Origin: an uncultured Lachnospiraceae bacterium | GTDB lineage: Bacteria > Bacillota > Clostridia > Lachnospirales > Lachnospiraceae | Direction: 5' to 3' | Length of the DNA: 7,300 nucleotides | Assembly: GCA_947174615.1 (NCBI GenBank) | Contig: CAMWJQ010000200.1 | Location: 1-7,300 of the forward strand | In this document: positions 5,985 through 7,300 of the stretch, piece after piece | How the letters are laid out: every line of letters starts with the position of its first letter | Position numbering within the stretch: position 1 is the first letter of the stretch | Position numbers and translations under genes: made by a program | The notes under the pieces: generated by a model | Told to the model about the DNA's origin: nothing | The model's input: the letters and a program-made list of their open reading frames with translations, nothing else | The model's database searches: none

Positions 5985-7300
5985 TTACCGCTCCTTACTT
6001 GAGAAAGAAATTCTGGGATCGACCATAGACATCAGCACATCACCCAAAATAATCGCTACCACACTCAAAATCGCATAGAATAAGGATACACCGACAATAA
6101 CACCATTGTCGTACTTGTTGATCGCCTCTGTCAGCAAGTTACCTGCACCGGGTACAACATACACGCGCTCTGTGATGATCGCACCTGTAAGACATCCCAA
6201 AACACTTGCCGGGATACCATGTATAATAGGAATCGATGCATTCTTCAATATATGCTTTGAAAAAATCTCTCTCTCAGACAAACCGCCTGCTCTGGCAAAT
6301 TTTACATAGTCAGAGTTCATCTGATCGATCATATAACGGCGAAGCCATTTCATCAAATTGGCAACTTGCGGAAGAGCAAGTGAAATGATCGGCAGCACAT
6401 ATACAAGCCGGTTTGCCGTATCCATGTCAAAGGTTGTAGGAAGTCCCATCTTTCCGCCAATCGCTTTAAACAGGAAAATATATGCCAATGAAGGCACTGC
6501 AATGATAAACACGATATAAAACGTACCAATTTTGTCCAGCAGCTTGTCCTTCTTCCTCGACATCGCAATGCCGAGCGGCACACCGAGCAGATATGCAAGC
6601 ACTGTCGCAATAATACCAATCAGGAATGAATATCCCATTTTGGAAAGACCGCTCTTCACCGTGTCAACAGACGTATAGTCATCAATGTACCGCGACTCAT
6701 AGATCAGACTGGACTGGAGTGAATCAGCCAGATAAGTAGCGGAATGCAGATCATCCGCACTCTCCTCCTCAAGTCCCGTCGGATACGTAATCATTGAAGC
6801 AACATAAGACCCCTGCGTCCTCGTCATTGTCGTGAACACATCAACTCCCATATTGACAGAATAGGATGTTCCGAGATTGACCGTCAACATATTCTGATGG
6901 ATAAATGGAAAAGTATTGTCACAGTACAGTAAGTACTTATGTCTCGTTCCGTTTCCTATAATTGCCGGCGAAAACTTCTTCCCGCCATAAACAGGATCAT
7001 ATAAAGTAAAGGAAATACCACGATCTCCCACATCATTTTCAATTTCATTAATATTGTCGATCTTAAATATTCCAGCGAAATAACTCCACAGACGGTTAAT
7101 CAGCGGAATATCCTTGTAAGCAAAAAGCTGCTGCTGCCCACCGTTGGCAATCTTTCTTTTGCCCATCATGACAGCATTGAGCCGTTCAATCGTATAGCCC
7201 TGTGCCTTGTACTTGTTTTCAAACTTTTCAATATATTCTTTTGACAGATCAGAATCATTTTCCGGAGTTCTGCCAAGACTTACCGCGGACTGTCTGGTCT
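5985..7300 (-). CDS. oppB: Oligopeptide ABC transporter permease OppB/AmiC-type, 5'-partial
   Basis: One of two membrane permeases forming the channel of a peptide importer. The frame stays open to the right edge: 43 whole codons precede the first in-window ATG (7169) without a stop, so that ATG is probably internal and the true start plus the first membrane helix lie outside. The visible part begins with a long hydrophilic region (about 6633-7300), presumably extracytoplasmic, then about five hydrophobic segments (near 6561-6632, 6462-6527, 6348-6404, 6165-6233, 6030-6107). The cytoplasmic EAA loop that docks onto an ATPase is at 6237-6311 (DYVKFARAGGLSEREIF), and the C-terminus has the OppB-type MVDPRI ending. 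An LGTSY motif (6861-6875) matches the GDLGxS segment OppB proteins carry before helix 2. The long loop recalls streptococcal AmiC, which is near 500 residues. The stop TAA lies 20 bases before oppC. Family is certain; the exact substrate is not. Confidence 0.95.
   Translation of the reverse strand, partial: TRQSAVSLGRTPENDSDLSKEYIEKFENKYKAQGYTIERLNAVMMGKRKIANGGQQQLFAYKDIPLINRLWSYFAGIFKIDNINEIENDVGDRGISFTLYDPVYGGKKFSPAIIGNGTRHKYLLYCDNTFPFIHQNMLTVNLGTSYSVNMGVDVFTTMTRTQGSYVASMITYPTGLEEESADDLHSATYLADSLQSSLIYESRYIDDYTSVDTVKSGLSKMGYSFLIGIIATVLAYLLGVPLGIAMSRKKDKLLDKIGTFYIVFIIAVPSLAYIFLFKAIGGKMGLPTTFDMDTANRLVYVLPIISLALPQVANLMKWLRRYMIDQMNSDYVKFARAGGLSEREIFSKHILKNASIPIIHGIPASVLGCLTGAIITERVYVVPGAGNLLTEAINKYDNGVIVGVSLFYAILSVVAIILGDVLMSMVDPRISFSSKER

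Noticed and set aside
6353..6619. Second minus-strand open frame of 88 codons inside oppB
   Set aside because: It is a shifted frame of the conserved oppB membrane region. OppB motifs continue unbroken in the main frame on both sides, so no frameshift or nested gene is needed.
7170..7300. An upstream intergenic region with promoter before an oppB start at 7169
   Set aside because: The stretch translates without a stop in the oppB frame, with a hydrophilic sequence continuous in character with the following loop, so it is coding sequence of the truncated gene.

Overview
The window holds six tightly spaced genes, all read on the minus strand, so the biological order runs from the right end to the left. 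It looks like one operon: a complete set of membrane and ATPase components of an oligopeptide ABC importer (oppB, oppC, oppD, oppF), then a membrane-anchored protein of unrecognised family, then a type I signal peptidase. Gaps between genes are 20, 12, 12, 1 and about 38 bases. No RNA gene, mobile element, CRISPR array, convincing promoter or terminator is visible, and there is no gene-free stretch above 300 bases. The operon start, including the beginning of oppB and any oppA substrate-binding gene, lies beyond the right edge. The operon end lies beyond the left edge.

The moderately AT-rich composition, Gram-positive style Shine-Dalgarno sites, TTG and GTG starts and small single-pass signal peptidase point to a Firmicute. 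I would guess Clostridia, perhaps Lachnospiraceae, but this is inference from style only. The transporter resembles the Ami/Opp type of low-GC Gram-positives: an OppB with a long external loop before its second membrane helix, an OppD whose C-terminal cysteines are replaced, and an OppF carrying HDYS-like and HFVYGN-like motifs.

Region by region. 5985-7300: oppB permease, cut at its N-terminus by the window edge. 4945-5964: oppC permease. 3175-4932: oppD ATPase, expanded to 585 residues by an insertion of about 240 residues, partly coiled-coil, between Walker A and the Q-loop. 1840-3162: oppF ATPase, expanded to 440 residues by a linker and two hydrophobic segments at its C-terminus. 558-1838: a protein with one N-terminal membrane helix and an outside domain whose motif order recalls a catalytically degenerate ApbE (flavin transferase) fold. 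7-519: signal peptidase I.

Together the products would form a heterodimeric-permease, heterodimeric-ATPase peptide importer. Two co-transcribed membrane or surface proteins could modify or tune it, or supply it with processed peptides. The most unusual points are the OppD insertion, the membrane tail on OppF, the ApbE-like protein and the signal peptidase in the operon. Both ATPases keep all core catalytic motifs, so the expansions look like additions to a working transporter and not decay.
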